This document shows, one piece after another, positions 15,079 to 23,201 of a DNA stretch of 38,548 nt; positions within the stretch are counted from its first letter, which is position 1; every line of letters begins with the position of its first letter. The stretch comes from Pseudoxanthomonas suwonensis. Its GTDB lineage: Bacteria; Pseudomonadota; Gammaproteobacteria; Xanthomonadales; Xanthomonadaceae. A model generated the notes under the pieces. The model did not search any database and was not told where the DNA came from. It worked only from the letters and a program-made list of their open reading frames with translations. Location of the stretch: NCBI RefSeq assembly GCF_010093235.1, contig NZ_PDWP01000030.1, positions 1 to 38,548 of the forward strand, given 5' to 3'. A program made the translations under genes and the position numbers.

Positions 15079-17427
15079 ATGAGTACGACCGAAGCAGCAT
15101 TCCGCCGACGTGCCCCCGACGTCCCCCTGCTGGCCCAGGCCCGCGAGGCGTTCCTGCCCGCCCTGTGGGAGGGGTTCGCCGTGGCCGTGGCCCGTTACGA
15201 CGACGTCCTGTTCGACCGGGCCGAGCGCGCCGGCGGGTCGCAGCTGCTGTTCCTGGACGGCATGCGCGAGCTGCGCCGCCACCGCGAGGACATCGCCAGC
15301 CGCTTCCGCGACCACCTCGGCCGTGCGTGGCGCGCGCTGGAGGAGGGCGAGCCACTGTCTGCCGAGGCCGCCCTGGCCGGTGGGCAGGGCGGCCTGAGCC
15401 TGGTCACCGAGCAGGAACTGGAATCCCGCCTGGCTGCCCGCAACCTGGCCGCCGCGCTGCTGCGCGAAGCCAAGGACGTGCTGTCGCAGCTGGACCGCCG
15501 CCTGGGCTGGATCGCCGGCGGCGAGGCGCTCGATGCCGACAACAACCCGATCGGGCCCGAGCACATCGGCGTGGCCGTGCACCTGGCGTTCTCCGCCTGC
15601 GAGCTGGCCCCGGAAGTGCGCCTGGTGCTGATCAAGCTGTGCGAGCGCGACCTCGCGCCGCTGGTGGGCAAGCTTTACGAGGGCCTTGACCAGCGCCTGG
15701 TGCGCGCTGGCGTGCTGCCCGGCCCGGCCACGCCCCGGCCGCAGGCCAAGCCCGCCACGCCGCCGCGTCCGGCGCCGCAGCTGGACGAACTTTTCGAACG
15801 CGTGCCGGAAGAGCCGCAGGCCGGGCGCGCCTGGAGCGAAGCCCCGGTCGAGGACATGTCGCCGGCCTGGGCGGCCCGCTTCATGGAGCGCTGGGCCGGC
15901 CAGCGCGCGGCCATGGAGCAGGGGACGCAGGGGGGCGCGCTGCCAGGCGACCCGGCTGCGCAGGGCATGCTGCTGGAAGCCCTGCACCACCTGCTGGAGC
16001 ACAGCCGCGAGCTGCGCGGCGGCGCCGAACAGGCCGCCGGCACCATCGGCCAGGCCCAGGGCCAGCAGCGCCCGCTGAGCCAGCGCGAGATGCTGTCGGT
16101 GCTGTCGCTGCTGCAGGCGACCCCGACCGCTACCCTGCGCGCGGCCATCGGCGACCAGCACGAGTCGCTCTCGCAGCGGCTCAAGAGCGAGGTCCTGGCC
16201 AATGCCAGCCAGCTCGGCGTGGACCCGGCCAGCACCCGCCTGGACCCGAAGGACGAGGATGCGATCGACCTGGTCGGCATGCTGTTCGACGTGCTGCTGG
16301 ACGAGCGCGACCTCAACGGCCGTCCGCGCGAGCTGATCGGCCGCCTGGTGGTGCCGTTCGTGAAGGTGGCCCTGCTGGACCGCCGGATGTTCGTGCAGAA
16401 GACCCATCCGGCCCGCCGCCTGCTCAACGCGCTGGCCGAGGCCTGCGAAGGCAACCAGGGCGAGAGCGCCGCCGAGCGCACCCTGCTGGCCAAGGTCGAG
16501 GAGATCATCGAGAGGCTGGTGGCCGAGTTCAACGAGAACCTCGCCATCTTCATGACCCTCGAGGAGGAGTTCCGCGAGTTCCTCGAGCAGCACCGCCGCC
16601 GGGTGGAGATCACCGAGCGCCGCGCGGCCGAGATCCAGCGCGGCCAGGAGCGCCTGGAGCAGGCGCGCCTGCGCGCCCAGTCCGAGCTGGCCACGCGCGT
16701 GGAGGGCATCGAGCTGCCGCGCGCGGTGTCCGAATTCCTGCACAACGCCTGGCAGCACCACGTCACCCTGGCGCTGCTGCGCGAGGGCGATACCGGCGAG
16801 GCCTTCGTCGAGGCGATGGCGCTGGCCGACGGCATGCTGGACGAGGTCGAGGAAGCGCGCCGCAACGTGGTCGGCAAGCCCTGGCTGCAGGCCTGGCACC
16901 CGGCGCTGCTGAAGGTGCTGGGCAGCGTCGGCCTGCATGGCGACGCCGCCAACGCGGCCATCGCCGCGATGCACGCCACCCTGCAGGCCGTGGCGGTCGC
17001 ACGCCCGGAGCTGGAGAAGGCGCTTCCGGAGCTGCCCGCCGTGGCCCTGCCGCAACCGGCCCCGGTGGAGAACAGCCCGGTGGACCTGGCCGGCCTCGCC
17101 GACGCGGCACAGGAATTCGACAAGGCCGACGTGGAGCAGATCCGCAACCTGGCGGTCGGGACCTGGCTGGACTTCATCGACAAGGACGGCCGGGTGCAGC
17201 CGGGCAAGCTGTCCTGGATCAGTCCGATCTCGCAGCGCCTGCTGTTCGTCAACCGCCGTGGCGTGCGCTTCTGCGTCGCCTCGCCGGAGGAGCTGGCGGG
17301 GATGGTGCGGCTGGGCCGGCTGCGCATGCACGTGGCCGACGAGGGCGCGTTCGACGCCGCCATGCAGGGCGTGATCGAGCGCCTGGACAGCGTGTTCTCC
17401 GCACGCGGTTCGGCCACCCTGCACTGA
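15079..17427 (+). CDS. DUF1631 domain-containing protein
   Basis: 782 aa, cytoplasmic: no signal peptide or membrane segment. The N-terminal half is helical (RRHREDIASRFRDHLGRAWR, IGVAVHLAFSACELAPEVRL) and is followed by a Pro-rich linker near residues 215-235. The middle contains LVGMLFDVLLDERDL and LIGRLVVPFVKVALLD, then a long charged helix likely to be coiled coil (about 492-540). The C-terminal ~60 residues (GTWLDFIDKDGRVQPGKLSW, LLFVNRRGVRF) look beta-rich and resemble a small PilZ-like barrel, but I see no RxxxR motif. The family has no established function. It stands alone in its transcription unit. Confidence 0.85.
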   Translation: MSTTEAAFRRRAPDVPLLAQAREAFLPALWEGFAVAVARYDDVLFDRAERAGGSQLLFLDGMRELRRHREDIASRFRDHLGRAWRALEEGEPLSAEAALAGGQGGLSLVTEQELESRLAARNLAAALLREAKDVLSQLDRRLGWIAGGEALDADNNPIGPEHIGVAVHLAFSACELAPEVRLVLIKLCERDLAPLVGKLYEGLDQRLVRAGVLPGPATPRPQAKPATPPRPAPQLDELFERVPEEPQAGRAWSEAPVEDMSPAWAARFMERWAGQRAAMEQGTQGGALPGDPAAQGMLLEALHHLLEHSRELRGGAEQAAGTIGQAQGQQRPLSQREMLSVLSLLQATPTATLRAAIGDQHESLSQRLKSEVLANASQLGVDPASTRLDPKDEDAIDLVGMLFDVLLDERDLNGRPRELIGRLVVPFVKVALLDRRMFVQKTHPARRLLNALAEACEGNQGESAAERTLLAKVEEIIERLVAEFNENLAIFMTLEEEFREFLEQHRRRVEITERRAAEIQRGQERLEQARLRAQSELATRVEGIELPRAVSEFLHNAWQHHVTLALLREGDTGEAFVEAMALADGMLDEVEEARRNVVGKPWLQAWHPALLKVLGSVGLHGDAANAAIAAMHATLQAVAVARPELEKALPELPAVALPQPAPVENSPVDLAGLADAAQEFDKADVEQIRNLAVGTWLDFIDKDGRVQPGKLSWISPISQRLLFVNRRGVRFCVASPEELAGMVRLGRLRMHVADEGAFDAAMQGVIERLDSVFSARGSATLH

Positions 17428-17434
17428 GGTCCCG

Positions 17435-17455
17435 CGGGCGCGCCACGCGCGCCCG
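17435..17455 (+). terminator. Hairpin after the DUF1631 gene
   Basis: 8-bp stem (CGGGCGCG / CGCGCCCG) with a 5-nt loop, 7 nt after the stop. No T-run follows, so termination strength is uncertain. The rest of the 180-nt gap to pntAA shows only the pntAA ribosome binding site. Confidence 0.4.
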
Positions 17456-17607
17456 GCGTCCCTGCTCCCTGGCGCGCGGTACCCCGCGCCTGTCGTTGCC
17501 GCGTGCCCGCGCCGCCTGGCCGGGGCAGATGCCGCTGAAACCAACGAACCGGCGGCACTCCCGTTTGCTAGCATCCGGGCGGTCCGACATTGCGAGGGGA
17601 ACGCGGC

Positions 17608-18711
17608 ATGGCAGTGGAAGTGCTGGTGCTGAAGGAAACCGCCGCAGGCGAGCGCCGCGTCGCCGCCACGCCGGAGACGGTACGCAAGCTGGTTGCAGCC
17701 GGGGCCACCGTGCGGGTCGAGCCCGGGGCCGGCCTGGGCGCCGGCATCACCGACCAGGCCTATGCCGATGCCGGCGCGTTGCCGGCCACGCCCGAGGCGC
17801 GCGCCGCCGCCGAGGTAGTGCTGTGCGTGCAGCCGCCGCCGGCCGAGGCGCTGGGCGCGCTGCGCGAGGGCGCGGTGCTGGTGGGCATCCTGCATCCGCA
17901 GGCCGATGACGCCCGCGCCGCGGCGCTGCAGGCGCGCGGCATCCGCGCCTTCCCGCTGGAGCGGCTGCCGCGCACCACCCGGGCCCAGGCCATGGACGTG
18001 CTCAGCTCGCAGGCCGGCATGGCCGGCTACAAGGCCACCCTGATCGCCGCGCAGCTGGCACCGCGCTTCTTCCCGATGCTCACCACCGCCGCGGGCACCA
18101 TCCGTCCGTCCAAGGTGCTGGTGGTCGGCGCCGGCGTGGCCGGCCTGCAGGCCATCGCCACCGCGCGCCGGCTGGGCGCCCAGGTCGAGGGCTTCGACGT
18201 GCGCCCGGAAACGCGCGAGCAGATCGAATCGCTGGGTGGCAGGTTCCTGGACCTGGGCGTGAGCGCGGCCGGCGAGGGCGGCTATGCGCGCGCGCTCACC
18301 GACGAGGAGCGGGCCGAGCAGCAGCGGCGCCTGGCCGAGCACATCCGCGGGATCGACGTGATCGTGTGTACCGCGGCGGTGCCGGGGCGCCCGGCGCCGA
18401 GGATCATCAGCGCGGCGATGGTGGAAGGCATGAAGCCCGGCAGCGTGATCGTGGACCTGGCCGCCGAGACCGGCGGCAACTGCGAGCTGACCGTGCGTGG
18501 CCAGACCATCGACCATGGTGGCGTCACCATCGCCGGGCCACTGGACCTGGCCAGCATGGGCGCGGTCCATGCCAGCGAGATGTACGCGCGCAACGTGTAC
18601 AACTTCGTGGCGCTGTTCCTGAAGGACGGGGGGCTGTCGTTCGACTGGAACGACGAACTGCTGGCCAGGACCGCGTGGCCGGAGCCGCCGGCGGCCGCCG
18701 AGGCGGCCTGA
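17608..18711 (+). CDS. pntAA: NAD(P) transhydrogenase subunit alpha part 1 (PntAA)
   Basis: 367 aa: the soluble NAD(H)-binding domain I of proton-translocating transhydrogenase, which drives NADH + NADP+ to NAD+ + NADPH with the proton gradient. The alanine dehydrogenase-like fold starts VLKETAAGERRVAATPETV; the second Rossmann fold has VVGAGVAGLQAIATARRLGA; QAMDVLSSQAGMAGYKATL and AETGGNCELT are family signatures. Split alpha subunits (PntAA + PntAB) are usual in many proteobacteria. GAGGGGA at 17594-17600 fixes the ATG. Unusually, its partners pntAB and pntB lie 1.6 kb away beyond three genes on the other strand. Confidence 0.95.
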   Translation: MAVEVLVLKETAAGERRVAATPETVRKLVAAGATVRVEPGAGLGAGITDQAYADAGALPATPEARAAAEVVLCVQPPPAEALGALREGAVLVGILHPQADDARAAALQARGIRAFPLERLPRTTRAQAMDVLSSQAGMAGYKATLIAAQLAPRFFPMLTTAAGTIRPSKVLVVGAGVAGLQAIATARRLGAQVEGFDVRPETREQIESLGGRFLDLGVSAAGEGGYARALTDEERAEQQRRLAEHIRGIDVIVCTAAVPGRPAPRIISAAMVEGMKPGSVIVDLAAETGGNCELTVRGQTIDHGGVTIAGPLDLASMGAVHASEMYARNVYNFVALFLKDGGLSFDWNDELLARTAWPEPPAAAEAA

Positions 18712-18717
18712 GGAAAG

Positions 18718-18736
18718 GGCCGGCCGCTGGCCGGCC
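18718..18736. terminator. Hairpin between convergent pntAA and DUF3106 gene
   Basis: GGCCGGCC, 3-nt loop, GGCCGGCC: a symmetric 8-bp stem 6 nt after the pntAA stop and just past the DUF3106 stop on the other strand. No T-run; it could serve both transcripts. Confidence 0.5.
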
Positions 18737-18743
18737 GGCTGGT

Positions 18744-19193
18744 TCAGCGACTGCCCTTCGGGGAATGCGCGCGCAGCCATTCCTGGCGCTGGGCGGGCGT
18801 CATGCGTTCCCAGTCCTTGCGGAACTGCTCGCGCTGTTCGGGCGTCATCGCGCGGGTCGCCTCGTAGATGGCGCGCGCGCGCTGGCGCTGCTCCGGATCC
18901 ATCTTCTCGAAACGGCGCATGCCGTGGCGGGCGCGTTCGCGCGCGTCGGGCGGCAGTTCCTTCCAGCGCTGGGCGCGTTCGAGCATGCGCGCCCGTTCCT
19001 CCGGTTGCGCATTCCAGCGGTCGCGCAGCGGCGCGACGAGCAGTTCGCGCTGCTCGGCGCTGAGCTGCTCCCAGCGTGGCAGTTCGGCCTGCCGGGCCGC
19101 CGCATCAGGCGCCGGCTGGGCCGGCCTGGCCTCGGCTGCGGCCAGGCCGGGCAGGAGCAGGGCGATCAGGCAGAGGGTCGGACGCAGGTTCAT
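18744..19193 (-). CDS. DUF3106 secreted helical protein, candidate periplasmic sensor
   Basis: 149 aa with a clear signal peptide (MNLRPTLCLIALLLPGLAAA, cut after the Ala run). The mature part is charged and helical and repeats a short motif: LSAEQREL, MDPEQRQRAR, MTPEQREQFR, MTPAQRQEWL. This pattern resembles LTxxQ-type periplasmic proteins of the CpxP/ZraP kind, as does the DUF3106 family in general. It lies 5 nt downstream of a one-pass membrane protein and behind an ECF-like sigma factor, so it may be the periplasmic sensory part of that regulon. No cysteine or His cluster is visible in the mature protein. Function unproven. Confidence 0.78.
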   Translation of the reverse strand: MNLRPTLCLIALLLPGLAAAEARPAQPAPDAAARQAELPRWEQLSAEQRELLVAPLRDRWNAQPEERARMLERAQRWKELPPDARERARHGMRRFEKMDPEQRQRARAIYEATRAMTPEQREQFRKDWERMTPAQRQEWLRAHSPKGSR

Positions 19194-19198
19194 CGGAG

Positions 19199-19555
19199 TC
19201 ACTCCAGGGCCAGGGCGGTGACGTCGGCCGAAGCCAGCCACAGGTAGAAGCCGGGGTCTTCCTGCAGCGGATAGGCAGGATCCTCGAAGGCGGCCGCGGC
19301 GAAGGCCGTGGTGGCGCTGTCCGGCTGGACCGGCGCCGGCGGCTGGTGCAGGGTCACTGCCACCACCAGGGCGGCGGCCACGGCGCCGCCGGCCAGCCAG
19401 GACGGCAGGCGCCACCATGGGCGTGCATCGCGTGCGGAGGCGGCTTCCTGCCGGGCCCGGCGCAGGCGCGCCCGCACTTCGGGCGAGACATGGGCCAGGG
19501 CTTCGGCGTGCAGCTGCCGGGCGCGGCGGTCGAGGGAATCAGGTGCGGTCGTCAC
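19199..19555 (-). CDS. Single-pass membrane protein, candidate anti-sigma factor
   Basis: 118 aa from a GTG overlapping the sigma gene stop as GTGA. The cytoplasmic N-terminus (1-52, VSPEVRARLRRARQEAASAR) is helical and basic; one membrane segment follows (LAGGAVAAALVVAVTL, about 53-69); the last ~48 residues are predicted periplasmic (ending YLWLASADVTALALE). There is no HxxxCxxC zinc anti-sigma motif. Position and topology, directly coupled to an ECF-like sigma gene, suggest an anti-sigma factor. I do not recognise a named domain, so the role is inference from context. Confidence 0.7.
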   Translation of the reverse strand: MTTAPDSLDRRARQLHAEALAHVSPEVRARLRRARQEAASARDARPWWRLPSWLAGGAVAAALVVAVTLHQPPAPVQPDSATTAFAAAAFEDPAYPLQEDPGFYLWLASADVTALALE

Positions 19556-20121
19556 AGGACGTCCTCCAGTTGCGAATTCAGGGCCTGCCGCGCACGCGAC
19601 AGGTGGGTCTTCACCGAGCCTTCCGAACAGCCCATCACCCGGGCGGTGGTGGCCACGTCCAGCTCCTCCAGCACGCGCAGCGTGAACGCCTCGCGCTGCC
19701 GCGCCGGCAGGGCGCGCAGGGCCTCCACCAGGCGCGCGTAGGTCTCGCCGCGCTCCTGGGTTTCCGCCGGGCCGGGGCCGCTGTCGGCCCAGTCGATGCG
19801 GGCGTCCTCGCCGCGCGGGTCGTCGGCCGCCGGCAGCAGCCAGCGCAGGCGGAAGCGCGAGCGCCGCTGCAGGTCGATGATGCGCCGGCGCAGGATGCTC
19901 CAGAACAGCGGCGTCCATTCGGCCGCCGGGCGGTCCTGGTAGGCGAGCATGCGCATCATCGCGTCCTGCACCGCGTCCAGCGCGTCGTCGCGGTTGCGCA
20001 GGCCGGCCTCGGCGAAGCGGAAGGCGCGGGTGCCCACCTCGGCGAGGAACGCGTCCAGGGACGCCCAGGTCGGGGTGGCGGGCGCGTCCATGTCGGGGAG
20101 GGTGGAGGTAGTCACCAGCAC
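19552..20121 (-). CDS. ECF-like RNA polymerase sigma factor
   Basis: 189 aa. Region 2 covers about residues 25-90 (AFRFAEAGLRNRDDALDAVQ, DAMMRMLAYQ, LFWSILRRRIIDLQRR); region 4 is at about 128-187 (LRALPARQREAFTLRVLEEL, helix-turn-helix MGCSEGSVKTHLSRARQAL). No region 1 or 3, as in ECF sigma factors. The longest start is GTG at 20121; an internal ATG at 20091 is possible, and neither has a good ribosome binding site. It heads a sigma-membrane protein-DUF3106 unit lying opposite and between pntAA and pntAB. No autoregulatory promoter motif was recognised in the 215-nt upstream gap. Confidence 0.88.
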   Translation of the reverse strand: MLVTTSTLPDMDAPATPTWASLDAFLAEVGTRAFRFAEAGLRNRDDALDAVQDAMMRMLAYQDRPAAEWTPLFWSILRRRIIDLQRRSRFRLRWLLPAADDPRGEDARIDWADSGPGPAETQERGETYARLVEALRALPARQREAFTLRVLEELDVATTARVMGCSEGSVKTHLSRARQALNSQLEDVL

Positions 20122-20336
20122 AGCTTAACGGCCCGGAGATCAGCGCCCGGGCCACGGCAGCCTGGGCAGGCGGAGGCATGCGGCAGGAGCTGGAGCGTCG
20201 GTTTCATCTGCACCCGTTTCTGCGGTATCGACATGGCAGTAAACGCGCGACCAGGCGCCGGGTTGACGCGCGCCTGCGGGATTCAGCCTGCGGTTATCAT
20301 CCGGGCGGGCGTGTGCCCGGGGAGATTCAGGACGCC

Positions 20337-20636
20337 ATGAACGACGGATTCGTAGCGCTGTACATCTTCATGCTCGCAGCCATCGCGGGCCACGTGATCA
20401 TCTCGCGGGTGCCGGTGATCCTGCACACGCCGCTGATGTCCGGATCGAACTTCATCCACGGCGCCGTGCTGATCGGCGCGATGGTGGTGCTGGGACACGC
20501 CGATACCACGCTGGAAAAGGCACTGGGTTTCGTCGCCGTCGTGCTGGGCGCGGGCAATGCCGCCGGCGGCTACGTGGTGACCGAGCGCATGCTGGAGATG
20601 TTCAAGTCGTCGAAGAAGCCGGGAGGCAAGGCATGA
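20337..20636 (+). CDS. pntAB: NAD(P) transhydrogenase subunit alpha part 2 (PntAB)
   Basis: 99 aa with three membrane helices: FVALYIFMLAAIAGHVIISR, HGAVLIGAMVVLG, and KALGFVAVVLGAGNAAGGYVV. It is the membrane part of the split alpha subunit and forms the proton channel with PntB. Residues SRVPVILHTPLMSGSNFIHG are the family signature. AGGAC (20330-20334) precedes the ATG. The stop overlaps pntB by ATGA. The promoter must lie in the gap 20122-20336, shared with the divergent sigma gene; TTATCAT (20294-20300) is a possible -10 without a convincing -35. Confidence 0.94.
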   Translation: MNDGFVALYIFMLAAIAGHVIISRVPVILHTPLMSGSNFIHGAVLIGAMVVLGHADTTLEKALGFVAVVLGAGNAAGGYVVTERMLEMFKSSKKPGGKA

Positions 20637-22060
20637 GCGGCGGCTTCGACCTGCGCCTGTGGCTGGTCGGCGCCAGCTACCTGGTCGCCGCCACCCTGTT
20701 CCTGCTCGGCCTGCAGCGCATGGCCTCGCCGGCCACCGCGCGCAGCGGCATCCGCTGGGCGGGGCTGGGCATGCTGGTGGCGACCTTCGCCACCTTCCTG
20801 CTGCCGGGGCTGCACAACCTGCCGCTGATCGTCGTCGCCCTGGTGCTGGGCACGGTGGTGGCCTGGGGCTCGGGCAAGAAGGTGGCCATCACCGACATGC
20901 CGCAGATGGTGGCCCTCTACAACGGCATGGGCGGCGGTTCGGCCGCGGCCATCGGCGCGGTGGAGCTGCTGCGGTACTCCGGCCTGGCGCATGCCGCGCC
21001 CGATGGCGCGCCGGTGGCCGGCCCCGGCGCGGTGGTGCTGGCGCTGGCGGTGCTGGGTTCGGCGATCGGCGCGGTCTCGCTGTCCGGCTCGGTCATCGCC
21101 TGGGCCAAGCTCGACGGCCGCCTCGACAAGCGCCTGGTGTTCCCCGGCCAGCAGGCCTTCAACCTGCTGGTGGCGGTGGCCATGGTGGTATTGGGCGCGT
21201 GGGCGGCCATCAGCCTGCAGCCGGGGGTGATCATCGCCTTCTTCCTGGTCGCGCTGCTGCTGGGCGTGCTGATGACCCTGCCGATCGGCGGCGCCGACAT
21301 GCCGGTGGTGATCTCGCTGTACAACGCCTTCACCGGCCTGGCGGTGTCGTTCGAAGGCTACGTGCTGGGCAACGAGGCGCTGATCATCGCCGGCATGATG
21401 GTCGGCGCGGCCGGCATCCTGCTGACCCGGCTGATGGCCAAGGCGATGAACCGGCCGATCTCCGGCGTGCTGTTCGGCAGCTTCGGCGGCGGCGGGCAGG
21501 CGCAGGAAATCAGCGGTTCGCAGAAGCCGATCGAGGCGGGCGACGTGGCGGCGATGATGGCCTACGCCGAGCGCGTGGTGATCGTGCCCGGCTACGGCCT
21601 GGCGGTGGCACAGGCCCAGCACAAGATCTGGGAGCTGGCGCAACGGTTGATCGACCGCGGGGTGAAGGTGAAGTTCGCCATCCACCCGGTGGCCGGGCGC
21701 ATGCCGGGGCACATGAACGTGCTGCTGGCCGAGGCCGGCGTGCCCTACGACCTGATCGCGGACATGGACGACATCAACCCGGAGTTCCCGAACACCGACG
21801 TGTCGCTGGTGATCGGTGCAAACGACGTGGTCAATCCGGTGGCCAAGAGCGATCCGGCCAGCCCGATCTACGGCATGCCGATCCTCGACGTGGTCGAGTC
21901 GAAGAACGTGATCGTGATCAAGCGCGGCAAGGGCACGGGCTTTGCCGGCATCGAGAATGCGCTGTTCTACGCCGACAACACCCGCATGCTCTACGGCGAC
22001 GGCGCGGAGATGGCCAATGCCCTGGTCAGCGAGCTGAAGGCGCTCGACGGCGGCCACTGA
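20633..22060 (+). CDS. pntB: NAD(P) transhydrogenase subunit beta (PntB)
   Basis: 475 aa. The first ~275 residues hold about nine membrane helices of the proton-conducting domain II. The cytoplasmic NADP(H)-binding domain III follows, with VIVPGYGLAVAQAQHKIWEL as nucleotide loop, HPVAGRMPGHMNVLLAEA, LVIGANDVVNP, and the C-terminal ALFYADNTRMLYGDGAEMAN. It acts with PntAA and PntAB in the inner membrane to make NADPH. The start overlaps the pntAB stop, so the two subunits are translationally coupled. It is full length, and a strong stem-loop follows. Confidence 0.96.
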   Translation: MSGGFDLRLWLVGASYLVAATLFLLGLQRMASPATARSGIRWAGLGMLVATFATFLLPGLHNLPLIVVALVLGTVVAWGSGKKVAITDMPQMVALYNGMGGGSAAAIGAVELLRYSGLAHAAPDGAPVAGPGAVVLALAVLGSAIGAVSLSGSVIAWAKLDGRLDKRLVFPGQQAFNLLVAVAMVVLGAWAAISLQPGVIIAFFLVALLLGVLMTLPIGGADMPVVISLYNAFTGLAVSFEGYVLGNEALIIAGMMVGAAGILLTRLMAKAMNRPISGVLFGSFGGGGQAQEISGSQKPIEAGDVAAMMAYAERVVIVPGYGLAVAQAQHKIWELAQRLIDRGVKVKFAIHPVAGRMPGHMNVLLAEAGVPYDLIADMDDINPEFPNTDVSLVIGANDVVNPVAKSDPASPIYGMPILDVVESKNVIVIKRGKGTGFAGIENALFYADNTRMLYGDGAEMANALVSELKALDGGH

Positions 22061-22070
22061 AGGCGGAAGC

Positions 22071-22097
22071 GGCGGTCCTGGCGAAGCCGGGACCGCC
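22071..22097. terminator. Strong stem-loop between pntB and a convergent membrane protein gene
   Basis: 12-bp stem (GGCGGTCCTGGC / GCCGGGACCGCC, one T-G wobble) closed by a GAA loop, 10 nt after the pntB stop and 8 nt past the stop of the opposite gene. Neither side has a clear T-run. Confidence 0.6.
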
Positions 22098-22105
22098 CGC
22101 GGAAA

Positions 22106-22528
22106 TCACCGTCCCGCCCGCAGTGCCAGGGGTAGCGACAGGGCCAGCAGGAGCAGGTCGATCCGGGTATTGGCCAGCAGGCTGAGGGTCAGCACGTAGT
22201 GCGGGCCCATCTTCGGCACGGCCTGCCATGGCGCCATGCCCATCTGCGCGCCGATATGGCCGGCGGCGATGCACCACTGCACCGCAGCCACCACAAGCGC
22301 GGTGGCGGCCACCGCCAGCAGGGCGCGGCACCAGCCCGGGCGCATGCCGCCCAGGCGCAGCATCAGGCCCATCTCCAGTGCCGCCAGTACCGCCGCCCAG
22401 CCGTGCTGGCGGCCGGTGGCCAGGCCCAGCGAGCCCCAGGCCACTACGGTGGTGGCCATGCCGAGCAGCAGCAGGGGTACCCACAGCCAGGCGCGGCGGG
22501 TCGCGGGACGGAGCGGGGCTTGGGGCAT
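22106..22528 (-). CDS. Small hypothetical membrane protein
   Basis: 140 aa from this ATG; a longer start at 22573 would add 15 polar residues. Four hydrophobic segments: LWVPLLLLGMATTVVAW, WAAVLAALEMGLMLRL, RALLAVAATALVVAAV, and LLLLALSLPLALRA. I recognise no domain. It lies convergent to pntB and divergent from sufT. No good ribosome binding site distinguishes the two starts. Confidence 0.6.
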   Translation of the reverse strand: MPQAPLRPATRRAWLWVPLLLLGMATTVVAWGSLGLATGRQHGWAAVLAALEMGLMLRLGGMRPGWCRALLAVAATALVVAAVQWCIAAGHIGAQMGMAPWQAVPKMGPHYVLTLSLLANTRIDLLLLALSLPLALRAGR

Positions 22529-22649
22529 CGGACGGGTCCGTGACGGGCGGCCAAGGATACGCGCAGTGGCCATGCGCTAGAATGAGCGCCTCCCACATGC
22601 CTGATGGCCGTCCCTTGCAACCGCGGGCGGGCTGCCCCATATCCGCCCC

Positions 22650-23201
22650 ATGTATTCCCGCAGCAGCGAACCCGTCCGTTTCGAGCGCGACTGCGCCGCC
22701 GTCATGGTGCCGCAGGGCGAGGCTGTGACCCTTCCGGCCGGCAGCGTCGGTTACATCACCCAGGGACTGGGCGGCAGCTACACCGTCTTCGTCGAGGGCA
22801 ACCTGTTCCGCATCGCGGGCAAGGACGCCGACGCCATCGGCAAGGAAGTCCCGCCGGAGCTGGAACTGCCGGCCGATGCCAGCGACGAGGAAGTCGAGGC
22901 CATGGTCTGGAGCCAGCTGCGCACCTGCTTCGATCCCGAGATCCCGTTCAACATCGTCGACCTCGGCCTGGTCTACGAGGCCAGCCTCAAGCACCTGGAC
23001 GACGGCAGCCGCGGCATCGACGTGAAGATGACCCTGACCGCGCCCGGCTGTGGCATGGGCGAGATCCTGGTCGACGACGTGCGCAGCAAGCTCGAGCAGA
23101 TTCCGACGATCAGCTCCGCCGACGTGGAGCTGGTGTTCGACCCGCCGTGGGGCCGGCACATGATGTCCGAGGCCGCGCGCCTCGAGACCGGGATGTACTG
23201 A
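22650..23201 (+). CDS. sufT: Putative Fe-S cluster assembly protein SufT
   Basis: 183 aa. An N-terminal part unique to SufT (VPQGEAVTLPAGSVGYITQG, LGGSYTVFVEGNLFRI) is followed by a MIP18/DUF59 domain: CFDPEIPFNIVDLGLVYEA, VKMTLTAPGCGMGEILVDDV, ending VELVFDPPWGRHMMSEAAR. SufT supports Fe-S cluster maturation under high demand. Both the conserved DPE and the Cys of the TAPGC motif are present. The gene is alone, away from the main suf operon. A second possible start (an internal Met) is not needed, as this ATG gives the family N-terminus. Confidence 0.9.
   Translation: MYSRSSEPVRFERDCAAVMVPQGEAVTLPAGSVGYITQGLGGSYTVFVEGNLFRIAGKDADAIGKEVPPELELPADASDEEVEAMVWSQLRTCFDPEIPFNIVDLGLVYEASLKHLDDGSRGIDVKMTLTAPGCGMGEILVDDVRSKLEQIPTISSADVELVFDPPWGRHMMSEAARLETGMY

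Noticed and set aside
13273-18780. A 1.8-kilo-residue open frame on the minus strand running across several genes
   Set aside because: High GC content leaves antisense frames open. Only the first part (13273-14256) matches a family; the rest lies antisense to DUF1631 and pntAA, which have clear homology.
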